Shown piece after piece: positions 16,428 to 23,918 of a stretch of 34,845 nt of DNA (positions are counted from its first letter, which is position 1; each line of letters begins with the position of its first letter). The translations under genes were made by a program, and so were the position numbers. Below the pieces are notes generated by a model. It was not told the origin of the DNA. It ran no database searches and saw only the letters and a program-made list of their open reading frames with translations. The DNA lies in the NCBI GenBank assembly GCA_017539385.1, contig JAFYHC010000111.1:1-34845 (forward strand). Direction: 5' to 3'. Source of the DNA: Solobacterium sp. GTDB taxonomy: Bacteria > Bacillota_I > Bacilli_A > Erysipelotrichales > Erysipelotrichaceae.

Positions 16428-17108
16428 TTATTCGCCGAGTGCAGACATGGCGGTCTTGCCTGTCAGTGCTTCGAAGTCATTGACGAAGTCCTGCACGGCA
16501 CCGTCGATCGCCAGGTTCTTAACAAATGCCTTAATGACATCTGCGGAACATGTAGCACCGCCGACGCCGTATTCCGCCAGTTCCAATACCTGCTGGCTGT
16601 TTTTGAAAGACGCTGCCAGCACTTCGCATTCCATGCCGTTATTATCCAGAATATTCTGGATCTTCTTGACGATCTCCACACCGTCATAGCCCATATTGTC
16701 AATGCGGTTGACATATGGTGCTACGTAGGAAGCACCTGCCTTCGCCGCAAGATATGCCTGCATCGGTGTATAGACGACCGTACCGCATGTCGGGATGCCT
16801 TCCTTCTTTAATGCCATCATGGCTTTGAAGCCAACCGGTGTGGAAGGAATTTTGACGATGGTGTTCTTTCCCAGCAGATCAATGATCATGTGTGCATCTT
16901 TGAGCATGCCTTCGTATGTAAGATCGACTGCCTGGGCAAAGATGATCTTGTCTTCACCGATGATCTCACGGATCGCCTTCAGCGTTTCACGGGGATCTCT
17001 TTTTGCTTTGGCAAGAATGGATGGATTGGTTGTGACTCCGTCAACCGGATAATACTCATTGATTTCTTTGATTGCTTCAAGATTTGCGTCATCAATAAAC
17101 AGTTTCAT
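16428..17108 (-). CDS. Fructose-6-phosphate aldolase-type enzyme (FSA/TalC family)
   Basis: This 226-residue class I aldolase is of the short transaldolase family. The Schiff-base lysine is Lys86 (IVKIPST). Residue 59 is Gln (FAQAVDL), as in true fructose-6-phosphate aldolases; transaldolases carry Glu there. Tyr132 in 'VAPYVNRIDNMG' matches the FSA tyrosine. So I favour aldolase over transaldolase. It cleaves or joins sugar phosphates, releasing glyceraldehyde 3-phosphate and a dihydroxyacetone- or hydroxyacetone-type ketone. The start at 17108 has GAGGGAAAG ahead. It follows the glycyl radical enzyme by 22 bp and is surely cotranscribed, which suggests that 1-deoxyfructose 6-phosphate is its natural substrate. 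Confidence 0.9.
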   Translation of the reverse strand: MKLFIDDANLEAIKEINEYYPVDGVTTNPSILAKAKRDPRETLKAIREIIGEDKIIFAQAVDLTYEGMLKDAHMIIDLLGKNTIVKIPSTPVGFKAMMALKKEGIPTCGTVVYTPMQAYLAAKAGASYVAPYVNRIDNMGYDGVEIVKKIQNILDNNGMECEVLAASFKNSQQVLELAEYGVGGATCSADVIKAFVKNLAIDGAVQDFVNDFEALTGKTAMSALGE

Positions 17109-17130
17109 CTTTCTTTCCCTCTTTCCTTTT

Positions 17131-19542
17131 TTAAAGTGACTGTTCTGTTCTGCCGATAATATCGTCCTGTGTCTTTCTTGAGAGGACGTTGAAGAATGCG
17201 CTGTAGCCGGCGACCCTGACAATCAGGTCTTTATGTTTTTCCGGATGCGCCTGAGCGTCCAGGAGAGTTTCTCTCGATACGATATTGTACTGAACATGGT
17301 AGCCGTGAAGCCGGTTGAAGAACGCCCTTAACAGCATCTCCAGTTTCTGTTTGTTTTCCTCCGTCGATAACATCTGCGGTGTCATTTTCTGGTTCAGCAG
17401 CACGCCGCCGGTGATCTTTTCGGTCGGGAGTTTCGTAATGGATTTGAAGACAGCGGTCGGTCCGTTCTTGTCAGCGTTGTGCGCGGGTGAGCAGCCTTCC
17501 GCCAGCGGTTCACGTGCATTTCTGCCGTCCGGTGTTGCCATGGTTCCCATGCCCTGGCCGACATTGGCTGAGATCGAGGAGGTTCCGCCATAGCGGATGC
17601 CGCCGATCGGACCTCTTGCATGTCTTGTGTTGGGATACTTTTTGATTTCGTCCAGGTAGCTGTCATAAGCTTTCACAACCAGCTGATCAACTTCATCGTT
17701 GTCATTGCCGTATTTCGGCGCATCGATGAGCATATCCTGGATTCTCCTGTTTTCCTCACTCTGGAAATCATCGAGAATGGCATTCCACAGCTGCTCTGGT
17801 GTGATCTTTTTTTCTGTATAGACCAGTTTTTTGATTGCCTCGAGAGAGTCTGCCATATTGGCGATGCCGACCTGCAGACCGGAGATGAAGTCATAGACGG
17901 CGCCGCCCTCTTTGATCGTCTTTCCTCTGCCGATGCAGTCATCGGTCAAAGCGGAACAGAGGATATCCGGCACATCTCTTTCACTGGCCTTGTCGATCGC
18001 GTTTTCGACGATGACACTGTATCTTGTGAACTCTCTGACTGTCTTGTCCCAGACTTCCATGAGTTCATCGAAGTCTTTCCATTCCGTGAAATAACCGTAT
18101 CCCTTTGTGAATCTCTTTCCGCTTGTCAGATCAACACCGTTGTTCATCGCACAGAGAAGAAGTCTCGGGAAGTTGACATAGGACATGCCTGTGCAGCGGT
18201 AGCCCCACTTGCCCGGAACGGCTGTTTCAACACATCCGATGGCACTGTAGTTGTAGGCATCTTCTTCTTTGACACCCCAGTTGATGAAGGAAGGAATGAT
18301 GATCTCATCATTGTTGAGGGCCGGCATGCCGAAACCAAGCTTCATGACTTCAATGCATTCATCAAAGAACTGTTTATTCAGGTTGGCGTGATATCTGACT
18401 GTCAGGTTCGGCTGGGTCAGTCTTGTCTGAGCCACCGACTGAAGAACCAGGAAGCTTAATTCATTGACGGCATCCTTTTTATCTGTTGTCTGTCCGCCGA
18501 TCGTAACGTTCTGATACATCGGGGAACCGGCAGAACTGAGAGTATGAGCCTGGCTTCTGACTTTATTGATGGTAAGTGTCTTGATCCAGAGGCATGTCAG
18601 CAGTTCCAGTGCCTGCTCTTTTGTGATTCTTTCGTTCCGGATGTCATTGATGAAATACGGATACATATACTGATCAAATCTGCCATAGCTCAATGAATGA
18701 CCGTTGGATTCAATCTGCAGAATCAGCTGGATAAACCAGACGGACTGGACAGCTTCTTTGAAGGAAGCAGCCGGCTCATAAGGAACTCTTGCACAGATAC
18801 TGCTCATTTCTTCGAGTTCTGCTTTTCTGGCAGGATCACTTTCCTTTTCGGCCATCTCAGCCGCCAGAGCACTGTATCTCTTTGCGAATGTATGAACCGC
18901 ATCGATCACGATCAGCACAGCTTTATAGAAGACATATTTATCGATGGATTCCGGATCGGCCAGATCAAGTCCTTCCTTGAGGGTCCTTGTCCTGTTTTCG
19001 TATCCTTTCAGTCCTTCCTTCAGAACCTTTTCATAATTGACTGCCAGGTGGGCATCGCCTGCGTTCAGCTTGCCTTCCATTCCGAAGACGCCTGTTTCCA
19101 TGAAGACGGAAACTTCATCCGGAAGCAGCGCTTCACCTCTGGCTCTGAGGTTGTTGTTTTCCCAGAAAGGAGCGATAGATCTCAGCTGTTCTTTTGTTTC
19201 TTCCGTAATATAGAAGACATCGCCGTCTCTTTTTTCAAAGAGATCCAGTTCATCGATCACAAATTTCAATGTATATTCCGGAAACACCGGGGCATTTCTG
19301 TTCTTGGTGGCCTGGTTGCCGGCAAGCAGCGTCTTGTCTTCAATATAGATAGACATGCTCTCAAGAATCTTTTTGAGCATGAGCGCTCTCATCATGACCC
19401 TCGGCTGATTCTTGTTTTCTTCATATGCTTCAGTTGCAAGGACTGCTCTTTCCGCGTCGACATAAGGCTTTTCGTCCAGGACTTCCTCGCGGAATGCCTG
19501 CATTCTTTCAGTCAATGATCCAAAGTGTTCCCTGTTTTCCAT
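17131..19542 (-). CDS. Glycyl radical enzyme of the PflD/YbiW group
   Basis: This 803-residue enzyme carries the glycyl radical site Gly779 in RVAGYSAFFNVLS and the active cysteine Cys437 with Glu439 in 'SAIGCVETAVPGK'. His165 and the His282/Ser283 pair lie where dehydratase-type members have them. The aspartate found 14 residues after the cysteine in glycerol/diol dehydratases is absent (Thr451), so it is not one of those, nor pyruvate formate-lyase, which has adjacent cysteines. The 'GCVETAVPGKWGYRC' segment resembles E. coli YbiW/PflD, which open 1,5-anhydrohexitol 6-phosphates. The start at 19542 has AAGGA 9 bases ahead; an in-frame ATG six codons earlier has none. In the parts I sampled its arginines are mostly AGA, unlike the CGN-rich neighbours, which hints at transfer. 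Confidence 0.9.
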   Translation of the reverse strand: MENREHFGSLTERMQAFREEVLDEKPYVDAERAVLATEAYEENKNQPRVMMRALMLKKILESMSIYIEDKTLLAGNQATKNRNAPVFPEYTLKFVIDELDLFEKRDGDVFYITEETKEQLRSIAPFWENNNLRARGEALLPDEVSVFMETGVFGMEGKLNAGDAHLAVNYEKVLKEGLKGYENRTRTLKEGLDLADPESIDKYVFYKAVLIVIDAVHTFAKRYSALAAEMAEKESDPARKAELEEMSSICARVPYEPAASFKEAVQSVWFIQLILQIESNGHSLSYGRFDQYMYPYFINDIRNERITKEQALELLTCLWIKTLTINKVRSQAHTLSSAGSPMYQNVTIGGQTTDKKDAVNELSFLVLQSVAQTRLTQPNLTVRYHANLNKQFFDECIEVMKLGFGMPALNNDEIIIPSFINWGVKEEDAYNYSAIGCVETAVPGKWGYRCTGMSYVNFPRLLLCAMNNGVDLTSGKRFTKGYGYFTEWKDFDELMEVWDKTVREFTRYSVIVENAIDKASERDVPDILCSALTDDCIGRGKTIKEGGAVYDFISGLQVGIANMADSLEAIKKLVYTEKKITPEQLWNAILDDFQSEENRRIQDMLIDAPKYGNDNDEVDQLVVKAYDSYLDEIKKYPNTRHARGPIGGIRYGGTSSISANVGQGMGTMATPDGRNAREPLAEGCSPAHNADKNGPTAVFKSITKLPTEKITGGVLLNQKMTPQMLSTEENKQKLEMLLRAFFNRLHGYHVQYNIVSRETLLDAQAHPEKHKDLIVRVAGYSAFFNVLSRKTQDDIIGRTEQSL

Positions 19543-19554
19543 ACTGTCTTTTCC

Positions 19555-19569
19555 TTTCATTCGTAAGTT
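19555..19569. repeat. Direct repeat, copy 1 (TTTCATTCGTAAGTT)
   Basis: This 15-base word recurs with one change at 19652-19666, 97 bp away, so the pair brackets the divergent promoter region. This copy lies just upstream of the ribosome-binding site of the glycyl radical enzyme gene, in its leader. It is a candidate regulator contact. Confidence 0.45.
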
Positions 19570-19584
19570 GTATTTGTTTCGTTG

Positions 19585-19605
19585 CTTTCATAATATAGCT
19601 GAAAG
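19585..19605. promoter_or_regulatory. Operator-like palindrome over the -10 box of the glycyl radical enzyme promoter
   Basis: CTTTCA and TGAAAG face each other across 9 bases. The repeat covers the TATATT box at 19592-19597, so a bound repressor would block transcription. The half-site is shared with the perfect palindrome at 20626-20641 in front of the DeoR gene, which supports DeoR as the binding protein. Confidence 0.55.
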
Positions 19606-19620
19606 TCAAAAGAGTGTCAA
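19592..19620 (-). promoter_or_regulatory. Promoter of the glycyl radical enzyme-aldolase operon
   Basis: On the minus strand, a consensus TTGACA (19615-19620) and TATATT (19592-19597) are separated by 17 bases. The leader would be about 45 nt. Confidence 0.75.
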
Positions 19621-19651
19621 TATCATTTTTTATATTTGTAATGTATAAATG

Positions 19652-19666
19652 TTTCATTCGTAACTT
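19652..19666. repeat. Direct repeat, copy 2 (TTTCATTCGTAACTT)
   Basis: This is the second copy of the word at 19555-19569. It ends 6 bp before the -35 box of the activase promoter, a typical position for a regulator site. Confidence 0.45.
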
Positions 19667-19672
19667 TTTGGA

Positions 19673-19701
19673 TTGACAACTAGCCTTCGCACACGTATTC
19701 T
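19673..19701 (+). promoter_or_regulatory. Promoter of the activase-deoR operon
   Basis: A consensus TTGACA (19673-19678) is followed after 17 bases by TATTCT (19696-19701). The -10 box is imperfect, so the promoter is probably weaker than the divergent one. Confidence 0.6.
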
Positions 19702-19722
19702 ATGGATGTGAGGTGGTTCAGC

Positions 19723-20625
19723 ATGACTAAAGACAGCGGTATTGTGTTCAATATTCAGAAATTCTCCGTCAATGACGGTCCCGGGATCCGCACGGTCGTC
19801 TTCTTAAAAGGATGTCCCCTGCGATGCAGATGGTGTGCCAATCCGGAAAGCCAGTCAGTCAGAGCGGAGATTATGTGGGATGAGAAGAAATGCGTCGGCT
19901 GTCATCACTGCATTGAAGTCTGTCCTCATCAGGCAGTCAGCTTAAAGGAAGGAAGAATCTCCATTGATTCTTCAAAATGCAATGGTTGCGGGAGTTGTTT
20001 CCATGAATGCCCCGGCAAGGCTCTTAAAAATGAAGGTGAACTGAAGACTGTCAAAGAAGTCATGGATGTTGTCATGCAGGATCTGCCATTCTATGAGGAA
20101 AGCGGCGGCGGAATCACACTGTCCGGCGGCGAGATGCTTGCCCAGCCTGAATTTGCGGCTAGTCTTCTGAAGACAGCAAAGGAAAACGGATTGAACACAT
20201 GCTGTGAAACCACCGGTTTTGCCAAAGAAGAAGTATTCGCTGAAGTCATTGAAAATCTCGACACGATTCTCTTTGATGTCAAGCACTGGGACTCACAGAA
20301 ACACAAAGAAGGAACCGCAGTCCCCAATGAGCTGATCCTTTCCAATCTGAAATATGCTATTGATCAGGGAAAAGATGTACTGCCAAGAATTCCGGTTATT
20401 CCCGGCTTTAACGATTCATTAAAAGACGCTGAAGAGCTTGCCCGCGTGATCAAAGCAGCTGGCGGCATAAAATGTCAGCTGCTGCCCTTCCATCAGTTTG
20501 GCGAAAACAAATATGAACAGCTCGGCCGTGAATATGCATATAAGGATGTCAGTGCATATCATCGGGAAGATTTGGAAGAATACCTTCAGACATTTATGGA
20601 GAACGGAGTCGATGCTTTCTTTTAA
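19723..20625 (+). CDS. Glycyl radical enzyme activase (radical SAM)
   Basis: This 300-residue activating enzyme abstracts a hydrogen from the glycine of its partner enzyme to start the radical. The radical-SAM cysteines are C31, C35 and C38 in 'GCPLRCRWC'. Two extra [4Fe-4S] ferredoxin motifs follow (C57/C60/C63/C67 and C86/C89/C92/C96), as in activases for dehydratase- and PflD-type enzymes and unlike PFL activase. A 'GGGITLSGGEML' segment is the SAM-contact region. The start at 19723 has GAGGTGG upstream; a start seven codons earlier has no such site. It is divergent from the glycyl radical enzyme, which is the obvious client. Confidence 0.92.
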   Translation: MTKDSGIVFNIQKFSVNDGPGIRTVVFLKGCPLRCRWCANPESQSVRAEIMWDEKKCVGCHHCIEVCPHQAVSLKEGRISIDSSKCNGCGSCFHECPGKALKNEGELKTVKEVMDVVMQDLPFYEESGGGITLSGGEMLAQPEFAASLLKTAKENGLNTCCETTGFAKEEVFAEVIENLDTILFDVKHWDSQKHKEGTAVPNELILSNLKYAIDQGKDVLPRIPVIPGFNDSLKDAEELARVIKAAGGIKCQLLPFHQFGENKYEQLGREYAYKDVSAYHREDLEEYLQTFMENGVDAFF

Positions 20626-20641
20626 ACTTTCATATGAAAGT
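20626..20641. promoter_or_regulatory. Perfect 16-bp palindrome between activase and deoR
   Basis: ACTTTCATATGAAAGT begins directly after the activase stop codon and ends 32 bp before the deoR start. Another ATGAAAG copy (20655-20661) follows close by. The half-site matches the palindrome at 19585-19605. It has no T-run and is more likely a protein-binding site, perhaps for autoregulation, than a terminator. Confidence 0.55.
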
Positions 20642-20673
20642 AATACGATTTAAAATGAAAGCGGTGGTGTACT

Positions 20674-21423
20674 ATGAAAAAACAACGTGAAAAGGAGATC
20701 CTGAATCTTCTGACAGAACGCAGACGCATTGAAGTAACGGAGTTATCCGCATTGCTCGGTGTATCCCAGGTCACAATCCGCAAAGATCTGGACCAGCTTG
20801 AAAAGATGCATATGATCAAACGGATCCACGGCTTTGCGGAGCTCAGCAGTGAAGACGACATCAACAGCCGTCTGGCATGGCACTATGAAGAAAAAACCAG
20901 GATCGCAGAAAAAGCCGCAGAACTGGTCAATGACGGTGACACGGTATTCATTGAAAACGGAAGCTGCTGTGCACTTACCGCACTGACCATTGCCAGGACA
21001 AAAAAGAATGTCACGATCGTGACAAACAGTGCGTTCATCGCAGATTATATCCGCCGGGAAGGCAGCGTGCAGATCGTATTGCTGGGAGGCATCTACCAGA
21101 GAGAATCCCAGTGTCTTGTCGGTCCGATGATCCGTGATGGTGCCATGAACTACAATGTCAGATACTGCATGATCGGCACCGACGGATGGAATGAACGCAT
21201 CGGCTTTACCAACAAAGACCAGATGCGTGCCCAGGCTGTCCGTGACATGTCCGCTTCTGCCGAACAGGTCGTCGTATTGACAGAAAGCGAAAAATTCCAG
21301 TCTGCCGGTACAGTACCGCTGAATCTTTCCCGCTGTCAGGTCTCCGTGATCACAGATGCAGACATTGCGGAAGATGTAAAAAACACACTGCAGGCGCACA
21401 ACATTGCAGTCACCACGATATGA
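20674..21423 (+). CDS. DeoR/GlpR-family transcriptional regulator
   Basis: This 249-residue protein has an N-terminal DeoR-type helix-turn-helix ('VTELSALLGVSQVTIRKDL', about residues 20-38) and a C-terminal sugar-phosphate-sensing domain of the ribose-5-phosphate isomerase-like fold. That domain shows the family's nucleotide/sugar loops ('TVFIENGSCC', 'LLGGIYQ', 'IGTDGWNERIGF'). Members of this family usually repress carbohydrate genes and are released by a phosphorylated intermediate. It follows the activase by 48 bp on the same strand and ends at a strong terminator. The likely inducer is an anhydrohexitol phosphate or deoxyfructose phosphate; that is inference. Confidence 0.88.
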   Translation: MKKQREKEILNLLTERRRIEVTELSALLGVSQVTIRKDLDQLEKMHMIKRIHGFAELSSEDDINSRLAWHYEEKTRIAEKAAELVNDGDTVFIENGSCCALTALTIARTKKNVTIVTNSAFIADYIRREGSVQIVLLGGIYQRESQCLVGPMIRDGAMNYNVRYCMIGTDGWNERIGFTNKDQMRAQAVRDMSASAEQVVVLTESEKFQSAGTVPLNLSRCQVSVITDADIAEDVKNTLQAHNIAVTTI

Positions 21424-21428
21424 TTGCG

Positions 21429-21463
21429 AAAATGAGCAGATTCACTCGAATCTGCTCATTTTT
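21429..21463. terminator. Bidirectional terminator between deoR and the TetR gene
   Basis: ATGAGCAGATT and AATCTGCTCAT pair around a 6-base loop, with AAAA before and TTTTT after. It ends the plus-strand deoR transcript and can also end the convergent TetR gene. Confidence 0.88.
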
Positions 21464-21480
21464 ATATCAGCTATAACGAT

Positions 21481-22014
21481 TCAGTCCAGATATGGTTTTA
21501 ACGGTGCAGGACAGCACAATACCTGGTATTCCACCATCTGGGCAGGACTCTGCACACAGCCGCTTTTCAGCCATGATACAGCCATTTCAATGGTTCCGAC
21601 GGTGCAGAAGGAAATGGCATATTCCAGTTCATCACTGATCGGATCACCGGATGACTCTGCCAGACTCCGATAATACTTCTTCGTAAATTCGATCAGGAAT
21701 TCATGAAAGCTGTTCGGGCCTTCGATTTCCATCACAATGGTGTAAAAGGTCTGATTGTCATACAGCAGATCATATACCCCCAGCATGCATTCCCGGAAGG
21801 ACTGCTTGCGCTGAAAGGATGCCCAGAGTTCTTCGCACTGCTTGCGGCAGATCCAGACAATGAGATCGTATTTGTCATAGAAGTGGTTGTAGAAGGTCTG
21901 CCGGCTGGCTCCGCAGTCACTGCAGAGCTCTTTGACTGTGATCTGTTCAAATGTTTTTTCTTTCAGAAGGCGGATCATGGAATCCGCAAATACTTTCTTG
22001 ATATCTATTGCCAT
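21481..22014 (-). CDS. TetR/AcrR-family transcriptional regulator
   Basis: This 177-residue regulator has a TetR helix-turn-helix ('TVKELCSDCGASRQTFYNHF', about residues 26-45) and a C-terminal helical domain of the small type also found in DhaS-like members. The length is slightly short but normal for that subgroup. AGGTGAGAG precedes the ATG. The gene lies alone between two terminators, so its targets are not apparent from position. Confidence 0.85.
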   Translation of the reverse strand: MAIDIKKVFADSMIRLLKEKTFEQITVKELCSDCGASRQTFYNHFYDKYDLIVWICRKQCEELWASFQRKQSFRECMLGVYDLLYDNQTFYTIVMEIEGPNSFHEFLIEFTKKYYRSLAESSGDPISDELEYAISFCTVGTIEMAVSWLKSGCVQSPAQMVEYQVLCCPAPLKPYLD

Positions 22015-22028
22015 CTCTCACCTGCCAT

Positions 22029-22057
22029 AAAAGAAAAGCAGAAGAAAGTTCTCCTGC
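22029..22057 (-). terminator. Terminator just upstream of the TetR gene
   Basis: On the minus strand, GCAGGAGAA and TTCTTCTGC form a 9-bp stem (one G-T pair) with a 2-base loop read strictly, and are followed by TTTTCTTTT. It lies 88 bp behind the DUF2225-like gene and 14 bp before the TetR start. A TATAAT box (22111-22116) lies upstream of it. Confidence 0.65.
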
Positions 22058-22144
22058 CTGTGCACTCAGTGTTGTGTATCATTATGTTTCTGCATACTGC
22101 TCATACCATGATTATATCGCAATATGCAGGATACTGCAGGAAGC

Positions 22145-22789
22145 TTACTCCTGTCCGGTTACCTCTGCTACGGTGTAGCATCCGTCATCGTGCGCCTTTG
22201 CACGTTCGATCTGAAACATGCGGATCTGATCCAGCAATGGTTCTTCGAAGTGCATGCCTTCGTACAAAGCAATGACCTGGTCAAATTCCCCGCTGCGGCG
22301 CAGGATGTCTGCTTTCATCAGAAGCGTATTTGTCTCGTTTTCCGGATGTTCTTTGATGATCGCATCGATTTTCCTGACTGCTTCCCTGCGCATGCGTCTG
22401 GCATTTTCTATATCATCTGCGTCGTCGCAGGCCCACGCACTATGAAGCAGGGCATAGAAATCACCCTTCACATCCCCGATCGATTCGCAATACAGGTGGT
22501 ATTTGTAAAAGCGTGCTGCCAATGCGCTTTCAAACGGGATATTGTCCGCCGTCAGATAGCGTTCTTCCTGGAATACCGTCCTGTTTTCCGGTCTTTCTCG
22601 AATATCTTTGGCAATATAGCCGCATTCCGGACATTCTTCCAGCCATCCCTCCATGGTCTCTCTCTGCATCGGTGCCGGACGCAGGTCCAGATCCGGTGCA
22701 CCAAAGCTGTTGGTACTGGCCAGTACATGATACGTATGTGTGTTCCCGCACACAGCGCATTTCTTTTCCATTGGAATCCATGTTGTCAT
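22145..22789 (-). CDS. DUF2225-like zinc-ribbon protein
   Basis: This 214-residue protein has two CxxC pairs (C11/C14 and C53/C56) with 'DLRPAP', 'MEGWL' and ECGYIAKD between and after them, the pattern I associate with the DUF2225 family. The pairs probably bind zinc. The C-terminal half is helical with TPR-like character ('NTLLMKADILRRSGEFDQVIALYEG'). Its function is unknown. AGGAGG lies 9 bases before the ATG, and an extended -10 box (TTGCTAGAAT, -10 at 22811-22816) lies close upstream, so it probably has its own promoter. Confidence 0.7.
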   Translation of the reverse strand: MTTWIPMEKKCAVCGNTHTYHVLASTNSFGAPDLDLRPAPMQRETMEGWLEECPECGYIAKDIRERPENRTVFQEERYLTADNIPFESALAARFYKYHLYCESIGDVKGDFYALLHSAWACDDADDIENARRMRREAVRKIDAIIKEHPENETNTLLMKADILRRSGEFDQVIALYEGMHFEEPLLDQIRMFQIERAKAHDDGCYTVAEVTGQE

Positions 22790-22848
22790 TGCGAAATACC
22801 TCCTGTATTCATTCTAGCAATACCTTTCCCATAAAAGACACCGGGATA

Positions 22849-22875
22849 CAAAAAAGAGAAGCCGAAACTTCTCTT
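22849..22875 (-). terminator. Terminator of the prs operon
   Basis: On the minus strand, AAGAGAAG and CTTCTCTT pair around a 6-base loop and end in a T6 run, 6 bp behind the prs stop. This closes the housekeeping operon that starts at mnmE. Confidence 0.88.
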
Positions 22876-22881
22876 ACACTC

Positions 22882-23856
22882 TTAATACTGGTTTCTTGCG
22901 TCGTAGTCGTCATAGACATGAGATACCGGCTTGTGGTTCTCGATGGCATCGATGGTCTTTGCCAGCATGTCTGCGACAGACAGGACTTTGATCTTTGTGG
23001 ATTTGGCTGCCTTCTCCGGGGAAAGCGGTACAGTATCCGTAATAACCATTTCCTTGATCGGGGATTCCTCGATCAACTGGATGGCATTGCGTGAGAAGAC
23101 ACCGTGTGTGATAGCCGTATAGATGTCCTTTGCGCCATGATCACGCAGGATCTTACAGCCGGCAACGAGGCTGCCTGCTGTGTCGCAGATATCATCGATT
23201 ACGATGCAGGTCTTGCCTGCGACATCACCGATGACATTCTGTGCTTCGACCATGTTCGGCTTCGGACGGCGTTTGTCAATAATAGCGATCGGTGCGTCCA
23301 GGATGTCGGCGAGTCTTCTTGCACGTGTGACTCCGCCATGATCCGGTGATACGACGACGATGTCATCGTTCGGCAGATGCATATCTTCGAAATATTTGCC
23401 AAGCATTGCGACGGCTGTCAGGTCATCGATCGGAATATCGAAATAGCCCTGGATCTGTGTCGCATGAAGGTCGAATACGATCACACGGTCTGCGCCGGCA
23501 ACCTGCAGGAGGTTTGCGACAAGTTTGGAAGTGATCGGCTGACGCGGCTTGGCCTTGCGGTCCTGACGCGCATAGCCGTAATACGGCATGATAACGTTGA
23601 TTTTTTCAGCACTGGCTCTCTTGCATGCATCGATGCATACCAGTATTTCCATCAGATGTTCTGTTACCGGGTTGCAGGTGGACTGTACAATGTAAACATT
23701 GCGTCCGCGAACAGACTGCTGCGGTTCTACCAGAATTTCTCCGTCTGCGAAGTGTTCGACTTTGATCTCACCAAGCGGCAGACCAAGTTTTTTTGCAATG
23801 CCCGCAGCCAGATCTGTACTGGCAGTAAGTGCAAAGATGATCGTTTCCTCTAACAT
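22882..23856 (-). CDS. prs: Ribose-phosphate pyrophosphokinase (PRPP synthase)
   Basis: This 324-residue enzyme makes PRPP from ribose 5-phosphate and ATP, for nucleotide, His and Trp synthesis. It shows the N-terminal 'HFADGEI', the flexible-loop segment 'YYGYARQDRK' (about 92-101), FDLHA and the PRPP-binding loop 'CIVIDDICDTAGSL'. The start at 23856 gives a family-length protein with GGGGAAGAG ahead; a start 12 codons earlier would lie inside a hairpin and has no ribosome-binding site. It is the last gene of the operon, after glmU as in B. subtilis. Confidence 0.95.
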   Translation of the reverse strand: MLEETIIFALTASTDLAAGIAKKLGLPLGEIKVEHFADGEILVEPQQSVRGRNVYIVQSTCNPVTEHLMEILVCIDACKRASAEKINVIMPYYGYARQDRKAKPRQPITSKLVANLLQVAGADRVIVFDLHATQIQGYFDIPIDDLTAVAMLGKYFEDMHLPNDDIVVVSPDHGGVTRARRLADILDAPIAIIDKRRPKPNMVEAQNVIGDVAGKTCIVIDDICDTAGSLVAGCKILRDHGAKDIYTAITHGVFSRNAIQLIEESPIKEMVITDTVPLSPEKAAKSTKIKVLSVADMLAKTIDAIENHKPVSHVYDDYDARNQY

Positions 23857-23879
23857 TTTTTCTCTTCCCCGTCCTTTTC

Positions 23880-23899
23880 CAGGTATGGACACATACCTG
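23880..23899. repeat. Perfect hairpin between glmU and prs
   Basis: CAGGTATG and CATACCTG form a perfect 8-bp stem with a 4-base loop in the 62-bp gap between glmU and prs. It has no following T-run, so it is not a standard terminator. It could be an mRNA processing or stability element, or a binding site. Confidence 0.5.
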
Positions 23900-23918
23900 T
23901 CAATACTTTAACACGAAT

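Noticed and set aside
16428..17108. Transaldolase assignment for the short aldolase
   Set aside because: Residue 59 is Gln and the protein is about 226 residues, both of which favour fructose-6-phosphate aldolase over transaldolase.
17131..19542. Pyruvate formate-lyase assignment for the glycyl radical enzyme
   Set aside because: The adjacent-cysteine pair of pyruvate formate-lyase is absent; a single cysteine with Glu two residues later is present, and the activase has the two extra clusters of the non-PFL type.
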